Below the pieces are notes generated by a model, which had not been told where the DNA came from, searched no databases, and saw nothing but the letters and a program-made list of their open reading frames with translations. DNA of 64,000 bases, from positions 124,001 through 188,000 of the forward strand of contig NW_024068034.1 of NCBI RefSeq assembly GCF_009389715.1, written 5' to 3'. The DNA is from Phoenix dactylifera. Its lineage: Eukaryota > Streptophyta > Magnoliopsida > Arecales > Arecaceae. Shown piece after piece: positions 36,084 through 45,867 of this stretch; positions within the stretch are counted from its first letter, which is position 1, and each line of letters opens with the position of its first letter. A program made the translations under genes and the position numbers.

Positions 36084-36190
36084 GATGGCGCGCCAGGAAG
36101 GGGCGCCTCCTCCCTCCATTGACTACTCTTCAGGACTGTGGGGGCCCCCGGCGTTAAAAACCGGCAAGGAACCTTCTCGCTGGGTGGCTA

Positions 36191-36470
36191 TGTTGTGGGG
36201 AGGGGAGGGGGCCTTGAATTTAGTCCCACATCGGCTAGTAGCGGAAAGGTTCCATGCCTTAAATGGGGGGTGGAAATCCTTTCCTCTCGAGGCGCCTTTT
36301 GAAGGGCAAACCCGTGAGGGCACCAGTCTCCCCCCGTCAGCGCTGGACGCGCGGGCCGGAGCGCCCAAAGCGGACAATACCTCGGGAGGAACGTGGTCCT
36401 CTTTCTCTGCTAGCTTAATGTGGGCTATGCTGTTGCGCGAGGCTCCGGCCAAATCGCCGTCCCCGCAACA
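36191..36470 (+). repeat. 3' LTR of the 667-bp TRIM
   Basis: It has the same length and ends as the 5' LTR, with only a few substitutions. It lies about 0.75 kb upstream of the second NHL gene. Confidence 0.88.
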
Positions 36471-36476
36471 GTTTCT

Positions 36477-37226
36477 TTTGCATCATGCCGTGCTTGACTT
36501 TCGTTTGACAGGATGTACTTAAAAGAATAATAATGCTATAAACGCAAACCCCTCACGTTTACAAGAGACCTATTAATCACACAAAAGCCTCTGGATACAT
36601 GCAATTTAGGAATTGTAATTCTTGATTCTATCAATGATCGTATGTGGCAGGGAGAACGCACTTTGTAGTCAAACGAAACCCCTACATATTTAAATGCTCT
36701 AATCCCACTTTCTATATTCCAACCTTATCAAAAATTGACCTCTATAGTCATGGACTCAAAAAATACGCTCATTTTAATCCTTCCATGCATTTACCATTTA
36801 CCCACTGCTCATTGCCCACTGATTACCTCTGCTATGGCAACTATCCACCTGTCGATCAAAGCGTGTGTGCGAATCATGACACAGTACATAGGACTAGCCT
36901 GGGTACGCCCTCTCCCGTCATATTTGGAAAGAGCTCAAATCATAGTGTTCATCTTGTTGGTGATTTATATGGCTGTGACTGCAGGTCTGGACCTCCACAG
37001 TCCAGCTCCGAACTAGAGAATTTCCTCAAGTAACGTATCAAGTTGCTTTCCACCAAGAGAGGAAAAAAGCGTCAAGTTATTCTTGAAAAATTTTTAAAAA
37101 AGAAAAACTCCATAGGAAAAGGCAAAGAATCAAGTGCCTCCCTCCAACTCCAAGCAAACACAACCCCGGGATTCCGAACCAACCCATCCCCATAATATTT
37201 CCCACAGTATTGCCGGCCGATGCGAA
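36477..37226. other. Upstream region of the second NHL gene
   Basis: No coding region is supported. No convincing TATA box was found close to the start. Confidence 0.45.
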
Positions 37227-37471
37227 ATGTCTCGCTCCGGCGGAGCCTGCATCTGGCTCCTCGTCATCGTCCTCTTCGGTTTCGTCATCTTAATTCTTTG
37301 GCTAATCCTCCGCCCCTCGGCCCCCTCCTACGCCATCGTCGACCTCTCCATCCCAAACTTGAATGGCACCGAGAACACCACCATCTTGTTCGGTCTCGAG
37401 GTCTCCAACCCCAACTTAGGTGGCGGAGTCTACTATTCCGATATGAACGTCACAGTGTATTTATTCGATGA
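37220..37471 (+). other. Upstream ATG overlapping the NHL start
   Basis: ATG 37220 lies 7 bases before the NHL start in a different frame and opens 83 codons overlapping the gene. Its context has C at -3, so ribosomes would often pass it. Whether it is transcribed depends on an unmapped transcription start. Confidence 0.3.
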
Positions 37472-37802
37472 GAATGCCGGGTCGATGACGATGCCTTCTT
37501 TCTATCAAGGTCATCAGAAGACTACTTCGCTGAGGGGAAGAGTGGATGCCGGCCGGAGGTTGAGCGAAGCAGTTGTGAGGGCCGTCGCCAATGGGACGAC
37601 GAAGTTGACGATGGGGTTGGTGACGAGGGTGAGGTATAAGACCTTATGGTGGTGGAGTAAAGTTCATGGGATCGTCGAGCAAGCAAGGGTGCCGGTTGGA
37701 AAGGATGGAAAGGTTGGTAGGGTGAAGATGCATCGGATTAGCAGCAGGAAACCGAAGTCACGGACTCGCAGGAAACGGAAGTCACGGATATTGGGAGGAT
37801 AG
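37227..37802 (+). CDS. NDR1/HIN1-like (NHL) protein with basic tail
   Basis: A single-exon gene of 191 residues in the same family as the one at 31397 but only distantly alike, so the two are not a recent tandem pair. A very short N terminus (MSRSGGA) leads into a membrane anchor at about residues 7-28 (IWLLVIVLFGFVILILWLIL), then the RPSAPSY motif. The LEA_2 region follows with the hallmark NPN (61-63) and GVYYSDM. NGTE, NTT, NVT and NGTT are possible N-glycosylation sites. The C terminus (about 165-189) is strongly basic and contains a short internal duplication. The start at 37227 has A at -3; an earlier ATG at 37220 is in another frame and has a weak context. Confidence 0.87.
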   Translation: MSRSGGACIWLLVIVLFGFVILILWLILRPSAPSYAIVDLSIPNLNGTENTTILFGLEVSNPNLGGGVYYSDMNVTVYLFDENAGSMTMPSFYQGHQKTTSLRGRVDAGRRLSEAVVRAVANGTTKLTMGLVTRVRYKTLWWWSKVHGIVEQARVPVGKDGKVGRVKMHRISSRKPKSRTRRKRKSRILGG

Positions 37803-39549
37803 GAATATATATATACATAGGCATGAAACACCTCTTGTGTTCGTGTTCTAATTAATTAGTTTGTTGTCGCATATTGTTGAAGCTCTGGGTATTGTTTGAT
37901 TGTGTATTTGCTCATACTTGTTTAGATTTCAATATCCATTTAGAATTTGTTTGGTTTATAGATAGAATTTTTTCTTACTAAGAATATTTTTTTTGAAATG
38001 CTGATGCTTAATAAATTAATTTTTACATATTTGGTTGACTACAAAAAAATTATATATCCTACAGTAGTTTATGTTTAATTAAGCATCTAATTTTCTAGAG
38101 GAGTTGTATAAAATATTTGTTATACGCTTAATTAAAAAAAAAAGATCTTACTCCATTTTATCGAAAAGCTTAAGAATATTTTGTAAAAAAAAAAAAATCT
38201 CCAATGTTTAGCCAATTAAAAATTAGACCTTTTCATGTTGCTCATAGATTTTTTTTTTTTTACGAGAAAAAATCTACTTTTCCATCTTTTTCTTTTCAAA
38301 ACACTAAGTAAATACAGGCATTTCTGCAATTTTTCAGTTGACCATACTTTAACCAAACGAGTCCTAGTTACATTGAGCTAGTAGATTTTGATCTACTAAA
38401 ACAGCTACAGCATGGTTATATGAATTGGTTGATGCTTTAGCTGTCACGCCCCTCAAAATGGAGGGTTTCAGTCCATCTAGGTGGTGCATCTCAAATATTT
38501 GAACAGATAATTTACTGCTTCATGTGGACGATCTCTCTCTCTCTCAAAAAGCTTGGTCCCCTTAAACTAAAATAACATAAACTTAGGCCAATAAAACTCC
38601 ATATCCAAATGAAAAATCATCAGATGGTTTGACTTAGACTGCACAAGTGCAAGAGGAGGAATTTAAAAGCGTTGAGTTTGAGATCCAAAACCAGTGGAGC
38701 TGTGGTAAAAGTCACGCTAACAGGAATCAGATCAACACCAGTCACCAGCGAGATACAATGATTCTATGATTTCATGGGGTCGAGCAGCAAGATTCATTTA
38801 TTTGTGGCATGTGTCATAGACACGAACCATTTCGCCAATCACCTCAACATCTTTTGCTCACGTTTTTTCTTCAAAGAACAAGAGTGAATCCCACTTAGAA
38901 GAAAGGAAAGTACTTGAGCTGGTCTGAGATGTGAACCCACCTCGAAAATCTCCAGAATAAATTATTTAAGGTCAAAATCTTGAGAGAAAAACCACTAAAA
39001 TCTCGAATCCTAACCTCCCTCCTGATCAAACGAACTAGAGTTTGCAGCGAATTACAGCTCAAAAAAATTCAAGAAAAAAGGGAAAATATCAAGAAATTAA
39101 GAGGATGGACAGAAAGGGAGAGAAAGGGGTCCGTACAGGTGGTCGAGATCAATCTCCGAGCTCGAGGACCCCAGTCCAGCCATGGCGAGCAAGCGAGCTG
39201 AAGAGAGAAAACGAAAAAGGGGTTTTTCTCTCGTTTTTTTTTGCTCTTTTTTATTTCTTTTCTGGATTTGAGTTCGTGGATTTGAGTACACAACCTCGAA
39301 GCGGCTTATGGAAGAGTCCCCAGACAGTACCGTCCGGGAAGAACGACCTGAGGGAATATCCATCCGGCCCAGCGCGGCCTCGGCCCTTACGCTTTTCCAG
39401 CCCGAGCCCGACCAAATGATGAAATCTAAGGCCCGGCCTGGTCTCACCTTCTCACAAACAGTCCCTTGCTCGCCATCCCTTCCTAACTCCAATCATCAGC
39501 AATACTAGGTGTTGCAATACTAGGTGCGCCAAGAAAGTAAAGTATTAGT
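37803..39549. other. Intergenic DNA, no gene seen
   Basis: AT-rich sequence follows the NHL gene, with a (CT)n stretch near 38530. A moderately GC-rich open stretch at about 39040-39500 has no recognisable protein features. Confidence 0.45.
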
Positions 39550-40300
39550 GCTAGAGGGCTTGGATCATGCTAGACCGAGACCTAATGCGGGTGGCAGTTG
39601 TCGAGATACTAGTTCACGCTTTGACTTGATACGACACAGATAAGGAGATCCTCTTGTTGTGATATGTCCGGCAGAGGACCCTCTGATGCCTAAGTAAGAA
39701 CGATACTTAGGAAACATTAAGAGATTTTCAATAGTCTGTTAAGGTACTCAGGCACTTACTTGGAAGGTTCTCTGGAGAGTTGGTTGTATAGGCAAAGGTG
39801 AGAGTCTATCACCATGGAATTTGGGCACGTGGATCAACCAGAATTGGCAAGCCTTTGCACATTCCGAATATCAGGTACGGGCATTTTGCATGAGGATCGT
39901 GCCCCACCTGGTAGGTCGGCATGATTTTAGAGATCACTTGGGATCTCAACTATCGTGTTGCCAACTGTAAGGGACTTTTTAATATTCAAACCTGGCAGCG
40001 CATTTCCGAGCATGCCAAGTGGCTGGCCTTGACTAGTGGTGCACTGGCTTTGTGGTGAGTTTTAGTTACATGGCCTCTCGTGTGAGCTATGGTCGGTCTC
40101 GATGCACATCACTAAAGTTCGGCTCTTGAAGCTGCCTTCTTGCCGTAGCAAGGCCTCGAACCCAGAGTCGTAGGAATTAGTAGAATTGTTGCCGTCCATC
40201 CAATCAGTAAATGTGCTTGAAGAGGCTAGAGCAAAGCTAAAGGTGAGCGAATCGAGAATCATTTTAGACCATCTGGTCAGCAACAACAAAGACTTCATCC
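39550..40300. repeat. Degenerate LTR-like remnant
   Basis: It contains CTCTGATGCCTAAGTAAGAA near 39683, related to the block at 690-1310, and similar non-coding GC-rich composition. No ends could be defined. Confidence 0.3.
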
Positions 40301-40427
40301 TCCGAACTTCATTGCTTCGGAGCAGTGTCGCAATGAATACAAGCTAGGCATCAATAACTATATCATGTTCATCATCGACCCTCTAAAATAGTGGCCTGGC
40401 TCTATTGAGCACGGATTCTCTATAGTG

Positions 40428-40617
40428 CACGATTTGCACTACAAAATACCGTGCAATACTTTATGACCACCATTAGAAAATGGATGGCTATTAAAGAAGA
40501 CGATCTTATGTGATACACATAGTGTGTCATTGTTAACAACTATCCATCCCTTGATGGTAGCTATTCAGCACTATATACTACTCTACAATGTAAACTGCGC
40601 ACCAAGAAGATCCTGGA
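40428..40617. mobile_element. Candidate fold-back MITE, about 190 bp
   Basis: The left arm GGATTCTCTATAGTGCACG is imperfectly inverted at the right end (CACCAAGAAGATCCTGGAT read on the other strand), with further pairing inward. The left arm also occurs at 12098. No target duplication was found. Confidence 0.4.
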
Positions 40618-41455
40618 TATTGCTTCTACAAGGAGCGGCTTAGAGGTCAATGGTGTGGCCATTTCATTCCTTTCAATAAACTAGGCAACAAGGTCACATC
40701 GGACAATAACAACCAAGTACCTAATGGGAGTGTACAAGGGTGTGAAGGTCTACTAGTGTGAGTCAATATGGCCAAGGTGGCATGCAAAACTTGCTCATGG
40801 CTACATCGAAATCCATGGGCAGTCAATTCATCAAGCGCTGCTGACTCGCCATCCTTCAATTAGTTTACTCCATCTAGATTTACTACTAATAAAAAGTTGG
40901 TGGCCGAACGCTTGCATGATGGCATGCAGCCCCTCCACATATAATAGGGGTGCATCTGCATTTGGGTCCACAAACATCCCTCGAGGGTTTGATGTGGATC
41001 ATAGATATGATGGTGCATATGGAGTGTGGTTTAATTGGTTGGTTTGAGCCAGGTATGATTGTGTGTTTCCTCAAATAAAAATACGAGTAGTGTGGCTTGT
41101 CATGGTGTTCAAATGTGATTCCAAACCTTGCTCTAGTCAAGGGCTAGAATGGTTAATTTGGTTTGGTTATTATTCACGTTTGGTTTGGTCCGCCTAGGCC
41201 AGGTATGGCTAGCATGGACTTTCCACTAGGGGTGGCAATCGGGTCAGGTTGGACATAAACAGATCGAGTCAGATGTTAAACGGGTCAGAAAAATATAAAT
41301 CTGAACCTGACCTGTTTATTAAACAGGTCAGAAATTACAAATCTGAATCCGACCTGTTTATTAAACAGGTAACCCGCCCCGATCCGTTTAACCTGTTTAA
41401 TAAACAGGTTGATTAAACGTGTCGAGTTTGCTCTTCTAACCCGTTTAACCAAATA

Positions 41456-41700
41456 TAGAGAGAGAGATGGAAGGGTGGGCCAGTCATCCTGTCGTCGATC
41501 TCGGCCGCTGGTGGGGTTGCTTTTGGCAAGAGAGAGAGAGAGGTGGGGTCGTAGGGGGTTCGACGGAGAGGTTGGGCCGTGGGGGGTTCGACGGAGAGAG
41601 AGAGAGAGGTGGGGGGTTCGACGGGGAGAGACCGAGAGAGAGAGAGAGGTGGAGGGTTCGACAGAGAGGTGGAGGGTTTGACGGAGAGAGAGAGAGGTGC
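41456..41700. repeat. GA-rich minisatellite inside the hAT element
   Basis: Runs of GAGAGAGAGAG alternate with GGTGGGGGGTTCGACGG units of about 45-50 bp. Open frames here on both strands are low-complexity artefacts. Confidence 0.8.
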
Positions 41701-42414
41701 CTGCTTTGATAGATCAGGCCTGGCTCAGAGCATAGGGCTTGAGGGGGATGGACTGGTGGTGGTGGCGTCGGAGGAGGGTTTGGTGGTGGGGTTTGTGGGG
41801 TGGGGGGAGGATAGAGATAGTGAAGCATACCGATTGAGAGGGCGCCTCTAACGGTGATGAGGTCGGGGGTGGCGATCCTTGGATCTCAACGGAGAGGGTG
41901 AGGCCGAGATCGACGACAGCGAAGATGGAAAGATCGAGTTCGGCAAGGCAGTGATTCGAGAGCAAGGACCGCCGCCACCGCCGCCAAAGCCATGGCCTTC
42001 TTTCCCATCTCTTCCTCTCTCCACTCCCTTGACGTGCAGTCCCTGACCTTCCGAGGACCTGAGCGAGGCTGCGACTCTGCGAGGGTCTTGAGGAAAGACG
42101 GGAGCGAAGACGGGAGAGGAATAGTGAGGGATCATATTCGTGTCCTGAGCCCTCGCGGTGAAATCGGGCTGAGGCCATGCGCATTCGGCCCATGCGGGTG
42201 TGCGGCAGAAAGTTGGGCCGGCCCTGGGCATTGTCTCCTGGCCCTTATCTACCAACCCAACAATTAAACATGTTATACGGGTTAAACGGGTTGGACGTCT
42301 AAAATCCATATCCGACCCAATTAATAAATAGGTTAAACGGGTCAACCTGTTTACGACCCGAATATGTTTAGGCCAAACCCAAACCTATTTATAGTGGGTT
42401 GAACACGGGTCAGG

Positions 42415-45045
42415 TGAAAGTGTTTGATCGGTTCTAGCAGTGATTGCGTGCTGAAATTTTAAAATTTTTAGTGGTTGCACCTGTTCGGATTGTCTACATA
42501 CCCCTTCACAAGGAGAATCAAGTAATCGTAGTTCTTTTAATTTTAAAATCGTAGCAAAAAAAAAAATTGAATTAAACATTTTAATTCTAGCATGCATAAA
42601 AAATCATATTTCAAAAATATCACTACAAAAAACTCATGATCAACATGCCGGGATCGTTTAAACGATTATGCTAAAATATTTGCATGATTAATATCAGATC
42701 TGAAATGAGATTATTAAGTTCTAAACTTAACTAATTTATGATCCAACTAATCTTCGAGTACCCATTGAATAGGTTCTGAAGATTACTCTATAAAGAGCCC
42801 CTGAAGAGGTTTAACCCTCGGGGATTAGATCTTATCTAAAGTACTGGTATGAGATTTATACCTTTGCAAAATCAGAATACAATGGATCAAATGCTCGAGC
42901 TTCATAGCCACACAATCGTCTGGCCTCCACGAGTAATCCACGCGAAGTTCCTGGAGAGATCCAATCCCATGGAAGTGCTAGCATGCACAGAATTTCTTGA
43001 GGCTGAAATTTGATCTTCCTGACACTATCAACCTTTGATCTGCCTTCTTGGAAGAATTTGGAGGAATGGTTTATAATGATTGAAGAGGACTTAGATCTGA
43101 TCTAAAGGCTCTTATCAAGGACCCCTAACTTCAATAGCGTGATGAACTTAAGGAAGATCTAATGGCGAGTTGGAAGATGAATGGCTGAATTTTCTTTTTC
43201 ACATGAACTAGGTTTCTTTCTTTTCTTTTTCCTTGCATTCGACCACCAGCAAGATGACCCCCTCTTATTGTCGCCATCCCTCCTAACTCCTCTCCTCTTC
43301 ACACACCAACTATCCATATTTTTGGGAGAATTTTGTAGAGTTTTGAATTCAAAGTTCAAAATTCAAGTTCATGCGCCATCACATGATGAAGCTTGATCTA
43401 ATCTAAACCATTCATCATGTCGCCATTTCCCTCTTTCAATTTCTAATTCCCGTGCCCACAATCTGATGGTTAGAGGGTCATGTTGAGGTGGGTGGAGTTT
43501 GAATTCAAAATTCAAACTCAAATGCAAATGGGAGAGAGAAATGCATACATGTGTCATGGCGCCATGAAGAGAGAGAATTTGATCTTATCCAATTCTTTTC
43601 ATTAACTTATCTCTCCATGTCGCCCCATCTGATGATGAAGGAGGTCCCTAATGTGTGCCACATATCCCATGGCGCCATTAAATGAATCAAATTAATTTTT
43701 TATTATATTAAAAATCAATTTATGGCGCCATGCATGGATATGTGACATGTGGATTTCGAGATCTGAACAATTTCAGATCAAACCCATTTAATTCAATCAA
43801 ATCCTAACAATTAGAAAAGTCCAATTACCTTGGGTTGAACCTAATCCAATTAGGTCAATCCCTAATTAAATACAAATTTAATCTAATTTAATTTGGTCAG
43901 CTTAATTCCTCTTGGTTCACACCTAATTCATTCAGGTCAAAAATTCTGATTGAGCCCAAAATTGAATCCAATTCAATTTGGCTCATGCTTAGTCCAATTA
44001 CTTAATTAAATTAAATTTATTAGTAATCTAATTACTAATTAATCCTTCAATAATTACTTTAATTATTTTTTACGATAATTTGCTAATCGACTTGACCAAA
44101 TTACCCCTGAATGATTTTCAATCATCCTTCAGCCATCTTGATCAATCAGGAAACTTCTATGCGTGTGACCTCATAGGTTCGAACCTAAACCGGTAGTATA
44201 GGAACGACTTCCTGCACTAATCGATGTGACCATCTAGCAATGGTACCCAATGTTCGGATAGGCCGAATAAATACGAAACGAATATTCTGAAATCTTGGAC
44301 TATGGTTGCTGTATAATTCATCCCTTTGATTCCTAATGCCAGGATGATCTCAGAGTTCTGTCAACTCTGTAATAAGTACATCCTCTATGTGATTAACTTT
44401 AGAAATCCTATGACTCCTCACAAGGATTATCCTGACCAAAGTTTTGCTAAATTGAACACAAAGCATTATCTACTGTTTTCAGAAGGGGTTAATTCCATCT
44501 TGACTCACGCACTGATTTCGCAAGTACTTGACTGCACCCAGTAACCTTCCGTCCCAAAATTAGAAATTCTGCTAGTCCGGTACTAAAGTACAGTGAGTTG
44601 CTTGCTAATCACTGTGGTGATCTCAGGTCTAAGGGATATTTATATACATATCCACTCGAAACATCTCTTGACAGTAGAGCGTTCCGAAATTGATCACGTT
44701 CAGTGAAATGTACTCCTACACTTCACCTGTGTGACATATCAGTGTCTCCACACTCCTTGGTTAAAAGGACAACCAACGTATATATCACACAACGACCTAA
44801 TCTTGATAATGCTGTCGTCTTAGTAACAGCATATCATTTGGTCGCGAACAGATTTAAGGACTCGAAGATAAATCCTCCTTTATCATAAAATAAGTCCTAA
44901 GGACTTTATTATATAAGAGTTCATTTGAAGATGTACAATGAAATGATGAATAATGCCAAATAACACTTTATTAATTTATCCATTCATTTACAAAATTCAA
45001 TCATATATATGCTAACGATTGACTTTTAGGATACAATTCCCAACA
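42415..45045 (-). mobile_element. Solo LTR (copia-like), nested in the hAT element
   Basis: The 2.6-kb block begins TGAAAGTGTTTGATCGG on + and ends ACAATTCCCAACA. On the minus strand it therefore starts TGTTGGGAATTG, a start commonly seen in large monocot copia LTRs, and ends CACTTTCA. The flanks TCAGG (42410-42414) and TCGGG (45046-45050) make a 5-bp duplication with one mismatch. There is no primer site, gag or pol, so a solo LTR is the simplest reading. Confidence 0.68.
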
Positions 45046-45090
45046 TCGGGTTGGCAGGTCAGGTTATATTTTGCCACCCCTACTTTCCAC

Positions 45091-45867
45091 ACAGTTTTGA
45101 TAGAAAAATTAAGAAATGGTGCCAAGCGTCCTGTCATATTTTCTAGTTCTTGCAATTTATTTTTTCTTTTTTTTTTCAATTTGAAGTATATCAATTTAGA
45201 ATTTTATTTTTGGCTGTATTCAATTTTTTCTTATGCTTCTGTTTGGGATGTTTCAGTTGTTTTATTAGTTGTCCTTTTAGACTTGGGCTCATGCATCCAA
45301 AATTAACACTGCATGTCATCTGCCCATGTAAAGCTTGAGTTTGGGTTTTATTTTATTCCATTCAATAATGTAGGTGGTTCTCTATAATATACTTGTAATA
45401 TAAATCATGAACTGATCCATACTTTGAATTTAGAATTTGAAAGACTTTTTTCCCATAGTTACCAATGTTTTAGTTTTAGTGATGTTGATTTGCCCAAAAA
45501 GATGGGCCCTCTCCAAAATTGTTATCTTTCATTGCAATTGCAATAATAATAATAATCATATATCAGTTTAGTTATGGGGGACGCGTAGCTTCTCTTTGCT
45601 CTTCCCGGGGCATGAAAGCTGCTAATTGCTGAGCGATGAGGGCGTGACCGCATGATTCGCTTGATTCGCCCTCTCAGCTCGCCCGAGTCACGCCTCCTTA
45701 TTAACTCACCAACGTTCCAACGCCGCCGGCATCGACCCTTCCGGGGTTTCGCCGCCTTTCCTCACACCCCGACCCGTATCCCTTCATATTCCCCTGAAAC
45801 CCACTCCTACTTGAAGCGTCTCGTCTCCTCCCGTCGCCGCCGCCGGGACCGCCCTCACCCGGCGACA
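45091..45867. promoter_or_regulatory. TraB upstream region and GC-rich leader
   Basis: AT-rich DNA to about 45560 changes abruptly to GC-rich at 45575, marking the promoter and leader of the TraB gene. A short (AAT)n run lies at 45541-45555. An in-frame ATG at 45652 precedes the preferred start by 72 codons without a stop. Confidence 0.5.

Larger units (their letters stand above)
35804..36470 (+). mobile_element. TRIM-type retrotransposon with 280-bp LTRs
   Basis: Two almost identical 280-bp direct repeats (35804-36083 and 36191-36470) with TG...CA ends enclose only 107 bp. Immediately after the first repeat is a primer-site-like GATGGCGCGCCAGGAAGGG. No protein is encoded; long open frames across it are by-products of GC richness. 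The flanks GGTTCT and GTTTCT form an imperfect target duplication. The repeats differ at only a few positions, so the insertion is recent. The LTR carries an exact snRNA upstream sequence element and a TATA-like box. The LTR end and primer site resemble those of the Tat element upstream. Confidence 0.88.
41227..45082. mobile_element. hAT-type DNA transposon, non-autonomous
   Basis: The element begins TAGGGGTGGCAATCGGGTC and ends TTGCCACCCCTA, a perfect 12-bp terminal inverted repeat, flanked by the perfect 8-bp duplication CTTTCCAC (41219-41226 and 45083-45090). This is diagnostic of hAT transposons. Subterminal DNA is rich in ACCCGACC, AAACGGGT and TTTAATAAACAGG words in both orientations (41240-41420 and 42250-42410). 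No transposase is visible. Between them is a (GA)n-rich patch (41456-41700) and GC-rich DNA. Without the nested solo LTR the element would be about 1.2 kb. It ends 570 bp before the upstream TraB ATG (45652). Confidence 0.9.

Noticed and set aside
35803-36522. 239-residue open frame
   Set aside because: It runs through both LTRs of the 667-bp TRIM, so the protein merely repeats the LTR sequence twice.
39042-39500. Overlapping open frames on both strands
   Set aside because: No conserved motif, no start context and no exon structure; composition alone explains them.
41409-42345. Several open frames near the GA-rich region
   Set aside because: They are low-complexity frames inside the hAT element; no transposase motif was found in any.
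44175-44195. GGTTCGAACC resembling a tRNA B box
   Set aside because: It is an isolated palindrome within the solo LTR with no A box or acceptor stem at the right distance.
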